The notes under the pieces were generated by a model. That model saw only the letters and a list, made by a program, of their open reading frames with translations. It searched no databases and had not been told where the DNA came from. Both the position numbers and the translations under genes were made by a program. Below are positions 6,635-14,425 of a stretch of 14,426 nt of DNA, one piece after another. Position 1 is the stretch's first letter; the number at the start of each line of letters is the position of its first letter. Source of the DNA: Synergistetes bacterium JGI 0000079-D21 (GTDB taxonomy: Bacteria > Synergistota > Synergistia > Synergistales > 79-D21). The stretch is from the NCBI GenBank assembly GCA_000402835.1, contig AQRZ01000026.1:1-14426 (forward strand), read 5' to 3'.

Positions 6635-9600
6635 ATGACGGAGAAAGAAAACAGCCGGAGACTCATCGAAGCGGGATTCCCCTGTCACCAGGTGGGAGCC
6701 GAGACCCAGAGAGAAAGGGGGGCAAGCTCGGCTCTACCTCCCCTTTATTATCTCCACGTCTGGTGGGCCCGGCGTCCCCTGACGCCCAGCCGTGCCGCGG
6801 TTCTGGGATCTATCCTGCCTGCAGATACGGATCCGGACTGGTTTTTGAAGGAACTGGGAATCGAAAAGAAGGTCATTAGAATCAACGGAGAGTTGTGGAC
6901 TTTAAATTTAAAGGACAATTCAATTCTAAAAAGAGTTTATAAGGAGTCCAACGGAGTCGAATATCTTTTAGTTGATAAGCTCGTCCTTGATAGACTTGAG
7001 GCAGAAAATGAAAGAAGAAAGCAGAACGCCCTTTTTATTAATGAAGCATTAGAAAAAGACCCCGCAGGGATCGGAGCCACATTTTTGAAACAATGGCTGG
7101 GAGAATGCGTCCCAATCCCTTCTCCATATCCGAATTTTGGAGCTACATTGACAATAAGCACGGTACCTGCAGATCCTGCATGGGCTAAAGAAAGAATTTC
7201 TTGGGAAAATGCTCATAACATACGGACAAATGAAGATAAATATGGATACAACCGGGCTTTTTATAAAATACCATCATTCTCTGCCAAGGGAGGGATAAAA
7301 CTTTTAGATTTAACCGCAGGAGGTGGATCTATCCCCTTTGAAGCGCTAAGGCTGGGCTGTGATGTGATTGCAAATGAACTGAACCCTGTCGCCTCTGTGA
7401 TTTTGTCCGCAACTCTTGAGTATCCGGCCACGTACGGGGTCGAGATTCTTCCTTTCATTGAGAAATATTTCCAAATAATGAGAGATAGCATGGTTCAAAA
7501 GATACAACACCTTTTCCCCGCATCTTACATTCCCCAAGAAGAAAAAGTCTTACTTGAAAAACATTTGCAAAAAACTCCAAACCTTGTCGGTGAATACCTG
7601 CAAGAAGAACTTGACGGGTTTCTCTTTGCAAGAGAAATCACATGCCCGTTTTGCGGTGGGGATCTTCCTCTCTTGAACACCTGCTGGCTTTCCAAAGAGG
7701 ACGGAGATCCCTGGGGCGTGGCGATCGTCACGGATAGAAAGCCAAAGAACGGCACAGTCCGGTTCAAAACCTATCGCGTAACGAAAGGGAAAGGCCCCAA
7801 CGGGGAGGATCCCAACTATGCGACGGTGAGCGGCGGCAAGGGGCTTTGCGTCCATTGCGGACAGGGGATCGACGAGGAAGAGATCAAGCGGCAGGCCCGA
7901 GGTGAATCCGAGCACGGGAAATGGAGGGATCGCCTCTATGCCGTGGCGGCTGTGCGATACCAGCCGAAACTCGACAAGAACGGTCAGATTCAGCGGTACA
8001 AGACCGGGGAAAAAGCGGGGGAAATCAAGACGGAAAAGGTCCGTTTCTTCCGGCCGCCAAACGAGCGCGACCTCGCCGCTTTGGACGAGGCGGAGCGGAT
8101 GCTGAAGGAGAACTGGAACCGCTGGGACGACGCCGGCCTGATCCCCACGGAGAGCTTCCCTCAAGGCAATGATATGCGGCCGGTCATCTATGGCATGACC
8201 CGCTGGTGCGACCTGTTCACCCCGCGCCAGCTTTTGGGACATCTCTTCCTCGTGGAGGAACTGAACCGCCTGAAGCCTCAAATCCTGAAAGAATTGGGCC
8301 ATGAAAAGGGCAAGGCCGTGGTGACCTACCTCCAGTTTGTCATTGACAAGGGATTGGATTACAACAGCCGGCAAACAAGGTGGGAATACACAAGAGGTAT
8401 TGTTAAGGGAACTTTCGGCCGGCACGACTTTTCCCTCAAATGGACCTTCGGCGAGATGGTCTTCACCGGCCCACACTCCGGGGCTGCCTGGGGCTTATCT
8501 CAGATTCTCGATGCCTACGAGGGAATTGCGGAACTTCTGGAACCAGTAAAAGAGAAAACCGGCGGCAAGCCCCCTTTGACTCTCATCAACGGCACAGCGG
8601 CTGCCATTCCCCAGGTTCCTGACAGATCGGTGGATGTCATCTGCTTCGACCCCCCCTATTACAACAACGTCCAGTATGCCGAGCTTTCCGACTACTTTTA
8701 CGTCTGGCAAAAAAGGACACTCAGGGACCTTTATCCGGACCTCTTCCATCGCCGCCTCACCAACAAGGAAGAAGAGGCCGTGGCCAACCCGGATCGTGAC
8801 GGAGGGGAAAAGGGGGCCAAGGCAGCCTACGAGCGCATGATGGGTGAAATCTTCCTGGAGGCACGGCGGATCCTGAAGGACGAAGGAATCATGACGATGA
8901 TGTTTACCCACAAGAGCCAGGAAGCCTGGGAAACGTTGACACGGGCTCTCATTGAGAAAGGGTGGGTCATCACTTCTTCGATGCCGGTTGAGTCGGAAAC
9001 TGAACAGGGAATTCATACAAAGGACACCGCTTCCGCCATCAGTTCCATCTTCATTTCCTGCAGGAAGGCAATACGGGGAGAAAACCAGCCCCCCAGCTCA
9101 TGGAAGGGCTTTGGGAGCTCCGGTGTTCAACAGAAGGTCCAAACCCATGTCGAGAAAGGGCTCGAGGAACTCGCCCCCCTGAAACTGAACCCGGTGGACC
9201 GGATGGTGGCTAGCTATGGCCGCGCCCTGCAGGTCTTGTCGGAAAACTGGCCCGTTCTTGACGGAGACGAGCCCGTCGGCCCGAAGCGGGCAATGCTCGA
9301 GGCCTCCCGTGTCGTCGCGGAAGCCCAATTCCGGGAGATTGCCCAAGGACAGCTGGCCCTTTCGGACCTTTCTCCCGAAGCCGCCATGGCGATGCTCCTT
9401 TTCGGCATCTTCGGCTTGGGTGATTTCGGCTATGACGATGCTCTGAACCTGTCGAAATCCCTGAATATCGCCCTGGAGACCAAGACCGGTGGGTATGCCG
9501 CCAACGGCCGCTTTATCGGCATCAACACCCAGGAAAGCGGCCGGCGGGCGGCGGGGCTGAACGCCCACGAATCCGGTTTTGCCGCTCCGCTTGTCCGCAA

Positions 9601-9871
9601 AGGAAGCAAGCTCCGCCTGGCTCTCCCCGAAGAACGGGATCCTCGTCGTCTGGCGACCCCCCAGACGGAATGGGATCTCCTGCAGGGAACGATCATGGCC
9701 TACCGGGAAGGGATGGAAATCTCTGCCCGCGGCTATATCCAGAACAAGGCCGGTGAAAAGGCTCCCATCGTGAAAAGCCTTCTCAATGTCTGGGCGGAAG
9801 AAATGGCTGAGGAGGCTCTGAAGAAAGAGGCCCGGGCCATCCTGTTCGGGCTGGGTCTTTCGGAGGCCTGA
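6635..9871 (+). CDS. DUF1156-type Zn-ribbon DNA methyltransferase
   Basis: 1078 aa. ATG 6635 is 19 bases after the preceding stop; the nearest GGAG is some 14 bases away, so its ribosome site is weak. The DUF1156 signature is at the N-terminus (RRLIEAGFP at 8-16; LHVWWARRPLTPSRAAV at 40-56). AdoMet motif I is LLDLTAGGGSIP at 223-234, followed by an acidic NELNPVA loop. A zinc-ribbon-like pair of cysteine knuckles lies at C337-P-F-C340 and C405-V-H-C408. The catalytic amino-methylase motif D672-P-P-Y675 lies in CFDPPYYNNVQYAELSDYF. Such order (motif I before DPPY) and size fit the Zn-ribbon adenine-specific methylases grouped as COG1743. N6-adenine is the likely product, and N4-cytosine cannot be excluded from DPPY alone. 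It presumably protects host DNA. A large AT-rich block covers about residues 81-335 including motif I, unlike the rest of the gene. Confidence 0.92.
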   Translation: MTEKENSRRLIEAGFPCHQVGAETQRERGASSALPPLYYLHVWWARRPLTPSRAAVLGSILPADTDPDWFLKELGIEKKVIRINGELWTLNLKDNSILKRVYKESNGVEYLLVDKLVLDRLEAENERRKQNALFINEALEKDPAGIGATFLKQWLGECVPIPSPYPNFGATLTISTVPADPAWAKERISWENAHNIRTNEDKYGYNRAFYKIPSFSAKGGIKLLDLTAGGGSIPFEALRLGCDVIANELNPVASVILSATLEYPATYGVEILPFIEKYFQIMRDSMVQKIQHLFPASYIPQEEKVLLEKHLQKTPNLVGEYLQEELDGFLFAREITCPFCGGDLPLLNTCWLSKEDGDPWGVAIVTDRKPKNGTVRFKTYRVTKGKGPNGEDPNYATVSGGKGLCVHCGQGIDEEEIKRQARGESEHGKWRDRLYAVAAVRYQPKLDKNGQIQRYKTGEKAGEIKTEKVRFFRPPNERDLAALDEAERMLKENWNRWDDAGLIPTESFPQGNDMRPVIYGMTRWCDLFTPRQLLGHLFLVEELNRLKPQILKELGHEKGKAVVTYLQFVIDKGLDYNSRQTRWEYTRGIVKGTFGRHDFSLKWTFGEMVFTGPHSGAAWGLSQILDAYEGIAELLEPVKEKTGGKPPLTLINGTAAAIPQVPDRSVDVICFDPPYYNNVQYAELSDYFYVWQKRTLRDLYPDLFHRRLTNKEEEAVANPDRDGGEKGAKAAYERMMGEIFLEARRILKDEGIMTMMFTHKSQEAWETLTRALIEKGWVITSSMPVESETEQGIHTKDTASAISSIFISCRKAIRGENQPPSSWKGFGSSGVQQKVQTHVEKGLEELAPLKLNPVDRMVASYGRALQVLSENWPVLDGDEPVGPKRAMLEASRVVAEAQFREIAQGQLALSDLSPEAAMAMLLFGIFGLGDFGYDDALNLSKSLNIALETKTGGYAANGRFIGINTQESGRRAAGLNAHESGFAAPLVRKGSKLRLALPEERDPRRLATPQTEWDLLQGTIMAYREGMEISARGYIQNKAGEKAPIVKSLLNVWAEEMAEEALKKEARAILFGLGLSEA
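6875..7640 (+). other. AT-rich mosaic block inside the methylase gene
   Basis: Counted by eye, bases 6901-6960 hold 18 G+C of 60 (30%), 7201-7260 hold 22 (37%) and 7501-7560 hold 23 (38%), while 9601-9660 hold 40 (67%). The change is abrupt on both sides, near residue 81 and just before the first zinc knuckle at residue 337. Codon choice changes with it (TTA, AAA, ATA, AGA become common). The reading frame is intact throughout. The block codes for the region between the DUF1156 signature and the zinc ribbon and includes AdoMet motif I. The simplest reading is allelic replacement by recombination from a lower-GC relative. Confidence 0.7.
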
Positions 9872-9873
9872 GA

Positions 9874-12800
9874 ATGGCTTTGCGAGGTGAGGTTGGCCCG
9901 CACTTTCGTGACCGGTCCTGGGCCTACGCCTACAAGACCTCGACGCTTCGGGAGGACGGGAGTCTCGTGGACATTCTCCACGAGTTCTACATCCCGGTCC
10001 TGGAGCGTTCCAAGGCTTACGACCGGGTTGCAGGCTACTTCACTTCCTCCTCTTTGGCCGCGGCCTCTCAGGGGTATTCCGCTTTCACGGCTCACGGTGG
10101 CCGCATGCGGCTCATCGTGGGCGCAGACATGGATCCCCAGGATGTGGCAGCCGTGCTTTCGGGTGAAGAAGCCCGCCTGGAAAAGCACCTGGATTCGGAA
10201 CTGGAGGGAACCTGGCCAGAGGACGTAACACGGGGAATCGAGCTTCTGGCGTGGATGGTGAGCCAGGGATTCCTCGAACTCCGTGTCGCCTTTCGACTGC
10301 ACGGGAAAACCGGTGAACCCCTTCCCTTCGAATCTCAGGAGGACGGCTACGTCCATGAGAAATGGGCTCTTTTCACGGATAAGGCTGGGCATCGAATTCT
10401 TGCTTCCGGCTCCCTGAACGAATCGAAAACGTCCCTCGTCCAGAACGCCGAGAACCTGATCATTGACTGTGACTGGTGGGAGGGACCCTCTGCCGACCGG
10501 ATAAGGGACCATCAGAAGGATTTTGACGCCTTGTGGGAAAATCGGCATCCTCATTTCCGGGTCCTGACCCTTCCCGAAGCGGTTCACCGCAAGCTGGTCC
10601 GAATCGGCGAGCGGGTCCGGATCCCCCGTGAGGTGGATGGCACCCCCCGGAAGATTCCCCCAAAACCCACCCCCGAGGAGTGGCTGGCGTTCAAGGTGAT
10701 CCAGATGGCCCCAAAGATGCCGGGAGGGCTCTGGGTCGGCATGGAAACAGCCCCGGTTTCCCCTTGGCCGCACCAGGAAGTTGTGGCGCGGCGCCTCATC
10801 GAAAACTGGCCCTCGAGCTTCATGCTCTGCGACGAAGTGGGCCTGGGAAAGACCATCGAGGCGGGGCTTGCCCTGCGTTCCCTCATCCTTTCGGGTGTGG
10901 TGAAAAGGGTTCTCGTGGCGCCTCCTGCCGGCTTGGCGCAGCAGTGGCACCGGGAAATGGCCACGAAGTTCTACCTTCCGTTCCGGCGGGGAGTCGCCAG
11001 CCCGGTCAAGGAGCACGAGATTCTCTTTCCCGATCAGAAATGGGAACCCTCGGAAAACCTCTTCGAACCGGACCTCTGCATCCTTTCCACCGGGCTTCTT
11101 GTAAGGGAGGAGCGCCTGCCTGAGCTTTGGAAGGCGGAACCTTACGATGTGGTACTCGTGGACGAAGCCCATTACGCCCGTCGAAGTAACCCGAACACGG
11201 AAGATAGTTGCCGATCGGACCCCTCCTATGGCAGGCTCTATCGCACCATCCAGGAACATCTGGGGCAAAAGGCCGAAGCTCTTTGGATGGCGACGGCTAC
11301 GCCGGTACAGATGGACTGGATTGAGGCCTACGATCTTTTCCGGCTTTGCGAACGGGTGGGAGCCTTTGGGGAATCGCCTTCGCTGGTCCGGGCCTACTAC
11401 GAAACGCTGGGAAAGCTGAGTCGCAACGAACCGCTCAAGACTCCCGAATGGGAACTACTCAAACGGGCGATCGAGAGGATCCAGGAGGAAGATCCCTGGC
11501 TTTGGAACTACCTTCGGAACGGCATCATCCAGGGGCGCGTCAAAACCATCCTGGAAGACTGGCTGCAAGAGAACCGAACCCCTCGCAAGGCGGATTATGC
11601 CTTTATCCGGAGGCTGCTCTTCGCTGCGGCTCCGCTATCGAGGGTCATGCTCCGGCATACAAGAAAACTCCTCGAGCTCTACAAGGCAAAAGGCCAGCTG
11701 CGGGAAAACCTGGCCACCCGGAAGATTTTGCCCATCCCAAGGATCGTTTTCACCCCCGATGAACAAGGGGTTTACGACGACCTCCAGGAATATTGTCAGG
11801 AATTGGCCCGGAAGATCGAGGAGTCCAGCACGGAAGGAGAACGAAGGGCCAGCCTGGGGTTCTACTTGAGCTTCTTGCGCCAACGGTGCAGCTCGTCGTT
11901 CTATGCCCTCCAAGAATCCCTCAAGAGACGGAAACAGAAAGTCGCACGAACCCTTCTGTCCTTGGGGGCCGCCCCGGAAGAAACCGACGATTTCAATCCG
12001 GAGGAGCTGGACCAGGACACGGAAGACAACCCGCTCGACAAGGTTCTGGAAAACCGGAGCCCGGAAGACCTGCAATGGGAACGTGGAGCCATTTCGGGAC
12101 TCTTGGCGCGCCTGGAAACGTTGAAGGGCATTCCGTCAAAGACCAAAGAGCTTTTAAAACAGCTCGATGGCCGGCGCAACGGCAACCGAATTAGGCAGAC
12201 TGTTCTTTTCACCCGTTATATCGACACCCTCAACGATCTTCGGCGCACCTTGCAACGTCAGGCCCCCGAAATGCGGCTCGGGGTCTACAGCGGAAAAGAT
12301 TGCGCTTATTACGATGAAAGCCGAGGAAAAATCGCCCCTACAGACCGCGAAGACGTGAAAAAACGATTCCTTAGGGGCGAAATCGACGTTCTGCTTTGCA
12401 CAGACGCCGCTGCTGAAGGGTTGAACCTGCAGACCGCCGATCTTCTGATCAACTATGACCTGCCCTGGAACCCCATGAAGGTGGAGCAGCGGGTGGGCCG
12501 TATCGACCGCATCGGACAGAAACACGAAGAGATTTTTGTTCTCAACCTCTGCATGCTGGATTCCGTGGAAGAGGTCATCTACGGAAGGCTGTTGAACCGT
12601 CTCCGGGTGGCGCAAGAGATGACGGGCTCGATTCCGTTCTCCCTCCTTCCCCTCATCGAGGAAGACTTCGATGCTTACGCTGCGGGAAAGATTTCGCAAA
12701 ACAAACTTGAGGAATTGGCGAAAGAACGGATGGAAAGGCAAAAACGGCAGATCGAGGCCATGGAAGTGCCGCCCGAGGAGCTTTACGACTTCTACCAAAG

Positions 12801-13737
12801 ACTTTCCAACCAAAGAAGGACCGATGTGTTACCGGTGACCCTTGAAAGCATCTGGTCTCTATTGGCGAACTGCCAATATCTGCGTGAGCTGGGATGCGAA
12901 ATCGTACCGGAAACAGACGGGAAAGTTTTGCGGCTCGCCGGGATTCCCGGTATTCCAAAGGGATGTTGCCTCACCGGCGATCGGGAGATCTTCGAAAAGG
13001 GCGTCCCGGGACTGGATTGTGCCCTTCACCTGGCGACCTATCTCGAACCGGTCTTCGAAAGAGTGGTAGAAGCGGTCCTCGAGGCGACCAAGCCCCCGGT
13101 TTCTGTTGAAACCCTGGTCTTGGAGGGCTATCGGGCAGTGGATGCCCTCGTGGTCAAAACAGAAGAGGGAGAACGGCTCGTTACGGGACTTGCGGACTTG
13201 AAGGGGTTGAGGCTTGTCGATGAAAAGCCCGACGAAGAAAAGCGACGGACCTTCGAGATAGAAATCAAGGCCCGCCTCAAGGAGATCGAGGGCAACGTCG
13301 CTGCATACGAACGGCCAATCCATAATCGGATCATTAAGATCAACGAGACAACCGCAAAAACGCAGAGATGGCTGGAGTGGTTTGTCGCCTATTCCTACCT
13401 GGAAAGCCTGGCCATGGTCGGAGTAGCCGACGATGACCTCTTTACGGGAGTCGTGCCGAGTATCGACCAGCGCCTGGTAGAAAAGAGCGTAATTCACGTC
13501 ATCGACATGGAGACGGAACCTCTGAAACGAATGTCGGAAGTCTTTTTCGAGTTGGACATCCCTTCGCTAGGACAAAAAGCGACAATCCAGGTTCCTGCCA
13601 TTCTCTGCAAGGCAGGCCTCGACTCCGCCTGTCGCGAAGCCGAGGCGCTGCTTAAGGATTACAAAAAGAACGAAATCACAGTCAGGCTCGTGAAGGAAAG
13701 ACTACGGAGACGATTTTCAGGGAAAGAAACGGCTTGA
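9874..13737 (+). CDS. PLD-like nuclease / SNF2-family helicase fusion
   Basis: 1287 aa. ATG 9874 follows the methylase stop by two bases and uses GGAGG at 9862-9866 inside that gene. The N-terminal domain (about 25-215) is phospholipase-D-like: RVAGYFTSSSLAAA near 50, then one HKD-type motif with H161-E-K163 and G179-S-L-N182. A single motif implies an active site shared in a dimer, as in PLD nucleases. The SNF2 helicase follows: motif I DEVGLGKT at 320-327, motif II DEAH at 430-433, motif III WMATATP at 471-477, motif V near DAAAEGLNLQ, and motif VI QRVGRIDRIGQ at 872-882. A charged coiled segment follows at about 915-970, then an unassigned C-terminal domain to the end. An acidic linker (about 695-735) sits between the two RecA-like lobes. 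In this locus it is the only recognisable nuclease candidate, so it is probably the effector that moves along and cuts unmodified DNA. Confidence 0.93.
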   Translation: MALRGEVGPHFRDRSWAYAYKTSTLREDGSLVDILHEFYIPVLERSKAYDRVAGYFTSSSLAAASQGYSAFTAHGGRMRLIVGADMDPQDVAAVLSGEEARLEKHLDSELEGTWPEDVTRGIELLAWMVSQGFLELRVAFRLHGKTGEPLPFESQEDGYVHEKWALFTDKAGHRILASGSLNESKTSLVQNAENLIIDCDWWEGPSADRIRDHQKDFDALWENRHPHFRVLTLPEAVHRKLVRIGERVRIPREVDGTPRKIPPKPTPEEWLAFKVIQMAPKMPGGLWVGMETAPVSPWPHQEVVARRLIENWPSSFMLCDEVGLGKTIEAGLALRSLILSGVVKRVLVAPPAGLAQQWHREMATKFYLPFRRGVASPVKEHEILFPDQKWEPSENLFEPDLCILSTGLLVREERLPELWKAEPYDVVLVDEAHYARRSNPNTEDSCRSDPSYGRLYRTIQEHLGQKAEALWMATATPVQMDWIEAYDLFRLCERVGAFGESPSLVRAYYETLGKLSRNEPLKTPEWELLKRAIERIQEEDPWLWNYLRNGIIQGRVKTILEDWLQENRTPRKADYAFIRRLLFAAAPLSRVMLRHTRKLLELYKAKGQLRENLATRKILPIPRIVFTPDEQGVYDDLQEYCQELARKIEESSTEGERRASLGFYLSFLRQRCSSSFYALQESLKRRKQKVARTLLSLGAAPEETDDFNPEELDQDTEDNPLDKVLENRSPEDLQWERGAISGLLARLETLKGIPSKTKELLKQLDGRRNGNRIRQTVLFTRYIDTLNDLRRTLQRQAPEMRLGVYSGKDCAYYDESRGKIAPTDREDVKKRFLRGEIDVLLCTDAAAEGLNLQTADLLINYDLPWNPMKVEQRVGRIDRIGQKHEEIFVLNLCMLDSVEEVIYGRLLNRLRVAQEMTGSIPFSLLPLIEEDFDAYAAGKISQNKLEELAKERMERQKRQIEAMEVPPEELYDFYQRLSNQRRTDVLPVTLESIWSLLANCQYLRELGCEIVPETDGKVLRLAGIPGIPKGCCLTGDREIFEKGVPGLDCALHLATYLEPVFERVVEAVLEATKPPVSVETLVLEGYRAVDALVVKTEEGERLVTGLADLKGLRLVDEKPDEEKRRTFEIEIKARLKEIEGNVAAYERPIHNRIIKINETTAKTQRWLEWFVAYSYLESLAMVGVADDDLFTGVVPSIDQRLVEKSVIHVIDMETEPLKRMSEVFFELDIPSLGQKATIQVPAILCKAGLDSACREAEALLKDYKKNEITVRLVKERLRRRFSGKETA

Positions 13738-13752
13738 GGTGCCTTTGTGAAA

Positions 13753-13782
13753 AAGAGCCCTCTTCTTAAGAAGAGGGCTCTT
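13753..13782. terminator. perfect 30-base palindrome, probable terminator
   Basis: The arms are aagagccctcttctt and its exact reverse complement, with no mismatches and no fixed loop; a hairpin would open a few central bases (TTAA). It begins 16 bases after the helicase stop. Read on the minus strand the stem is followed by a T5 run (gggctctttttcac), the classical rho-independent form. Read on the plus strand it is followed only by TT then CC, so it may stop the operon transcript less well. It may work in both directions between convergent genes. Confidence 0.7.
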
Positions 13783-13852
13783 CCAATGCCCACTCGACGG
13801 CTTCTTGGAGGGTTGAGTCGTCAAGGTCTTCCCAAGAGGTGACGTCGTAGGA
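13766..13852 (-). pseudogene. possible C-terminal fragment of a truncated minus-strand gene
   Basis: A minus-strand frame reads YSYDVTSWEDLDD then STLQEAVEWALEEPSS and stops at a TAA (13766-13768) placed inside the palindrome, whose minus-strand T-run directly follows. The peptide has the acidic, helical look of a genuine protein end, and a stop merging into a terminator fits a real gene end convergent with the helicase. Upstream the frame stays open but enters sequence that codes, on the other strand, for the IS3 OrfA remnant. The gene would therefore have been cut off by that insertion near 13850. No family is recognised, and the evidence is limited to about 29 codons. Confidence 0.3.
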
Positions 13853-14089
13853 ATAAAGGAAAGGTTCCTGTCCGGGGCGGAGAACGCCCTGAGGAACCGC
13901 TCCAGGGACGAAGAGGAGCAGTAGGACGAACGGATCAGGCGCCTGGAGCGGAAGGTGGGGCGCATGGCTCTGGAGATCGGCATCATGCAGAAGGCGATGA
14001 AGCCAAAGGATCCCTTTCGGCGGGAAGACGTCCAGCGAATGAGGCGATCGCGAGAGGAGCTTAGAGAACCTTGGAAGAAGCCTGCCTGA
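13850..14089 (+). pseudogene. IS3-family transposase OrfA, decayed remnant
   Basis: The frame ending at TGA 14087-14089 reads KERFLSGAENALRNRSRDEE, then an in-frame TAG at 13922-13924, then RIRRLERKVGRMALEIGIMQ. This is the linker and leucine-zipper-like C-terminal half of IS3-family OrfA (compare the usual RIRELERxLGRxTLEIEIL pattern). The N-terminal helix-turn-helix is missing or unreadable upstream of 13850, where short matches appear only in other frames. With an internal stop and no start, the gene is dead. It lies directly upstream of an OrfB remnant. Confidence 0.7.
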
Positions 14090-14102
14090 ACCGTTTCGGA
14101 AC

Positions 14103-14425
14103 CTTGAGGAGCGAACAGGTCAAACCGGTGGCACCGGCAACGGCCTTGTGTTCCAAAGCCGGAGATTCCTGGAAATGTGCCGGGATTACGGATTGCCCCA
14201 GGAATTCGTGACGCCCTATACGCCGGAACAGAACGGCATGATCGAAAGATTTTTCAGGAGCCTGAAGGAAGAATGCGTCTGGTCGAGGATTTTCGGTCCT
14301 TCGAGGAAGCGAGGCGATAGATCGCTGGCTGGATTCACTGGTACAGCGAGGGAAGGCCGCATCAATCTCTGGGGTATCTTTCCCCGAAGCAGGTCCGGCG
14401 AAAACAAGCGGCATTAGTGGCTTGA
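14103..14425 (+). pseudogene. IS3-family transposase OrfB, C-terminal remnant
   Basis: Frame one reads GNGLVFQSRRFLEMCRDYGL, then PQEFVTPYTPEQNGMIERFF and LKEECVW: the last third of the IS3 integrase core, with the third catalytic residue E retained in NGMIERF. The expected DNG around the second Asp reads GNG here. After TGG at 14280-14282 one base is missing; resuming two bases on gives EDFRSFEEARR, a TAG at 14318-14320, then HWYSEGRPHQSLGYLSPKQV, the typical C-terminus, ending at TGA 14423-14425. So the gene has one frameshift, one nonsense codon and a probable active-site loss. It starts within about 40 bases of the OrfA end, whereas a complete OrfB would have roughly 180 more residues there, so the centre of the element has been deleted. 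Confidence 0.8.

Larger units (their letters stand above)
13850..14425 (+). mobile_element. decayed, internally deleted IS3-family element
   Basis: OrfA C-terminal and OrfB C-terminal coding remnants lie in the order and orientation of an IS3-family element but are joined without the first part of OrfB. I cannot find terminal inverted repeats: the left end is eroded or lies in unrecognised sequence near 13790-13850, and the right end is at or beyond the window edge. Several independent lesions (two stops, one frameshift, one large deletion) show that it is old. Confidence 0.7.

Noticed and set aside
7550..8476. Minus-strand open frame of 308 codons within the methylase gene
   Set aside because: It is a shadow of the methylase coding frame, with low-complexity hydrophobic sequence and no ribosome site.
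9733..11268. Long minus-strand open frame (511 codons) opposite the methylase/helicase junction
   Set aside because: It is antisense to strongly supported coding sequence with helicase and PLD motifs, spans a gene boundary and gives no recognisable motif; such frames are common opposite GC-rich genes.
2397..13737. BREX or DISARM system
   Set aside because: No PglZ-type phosphatase, BrxC or Lon-like gene for BREX, and no DUF1998 gene for DISARM; the DUF499 and DUF1156 signatures point to a different type.
13717..13986. Minus-strand 89-codon frame over the terminator and IS3 remnant
   Set aside because: Ser/Arg-rich translation crossing the palindrome and the helicase end; the other minus frame ending in the palindrome looks more protein-like.
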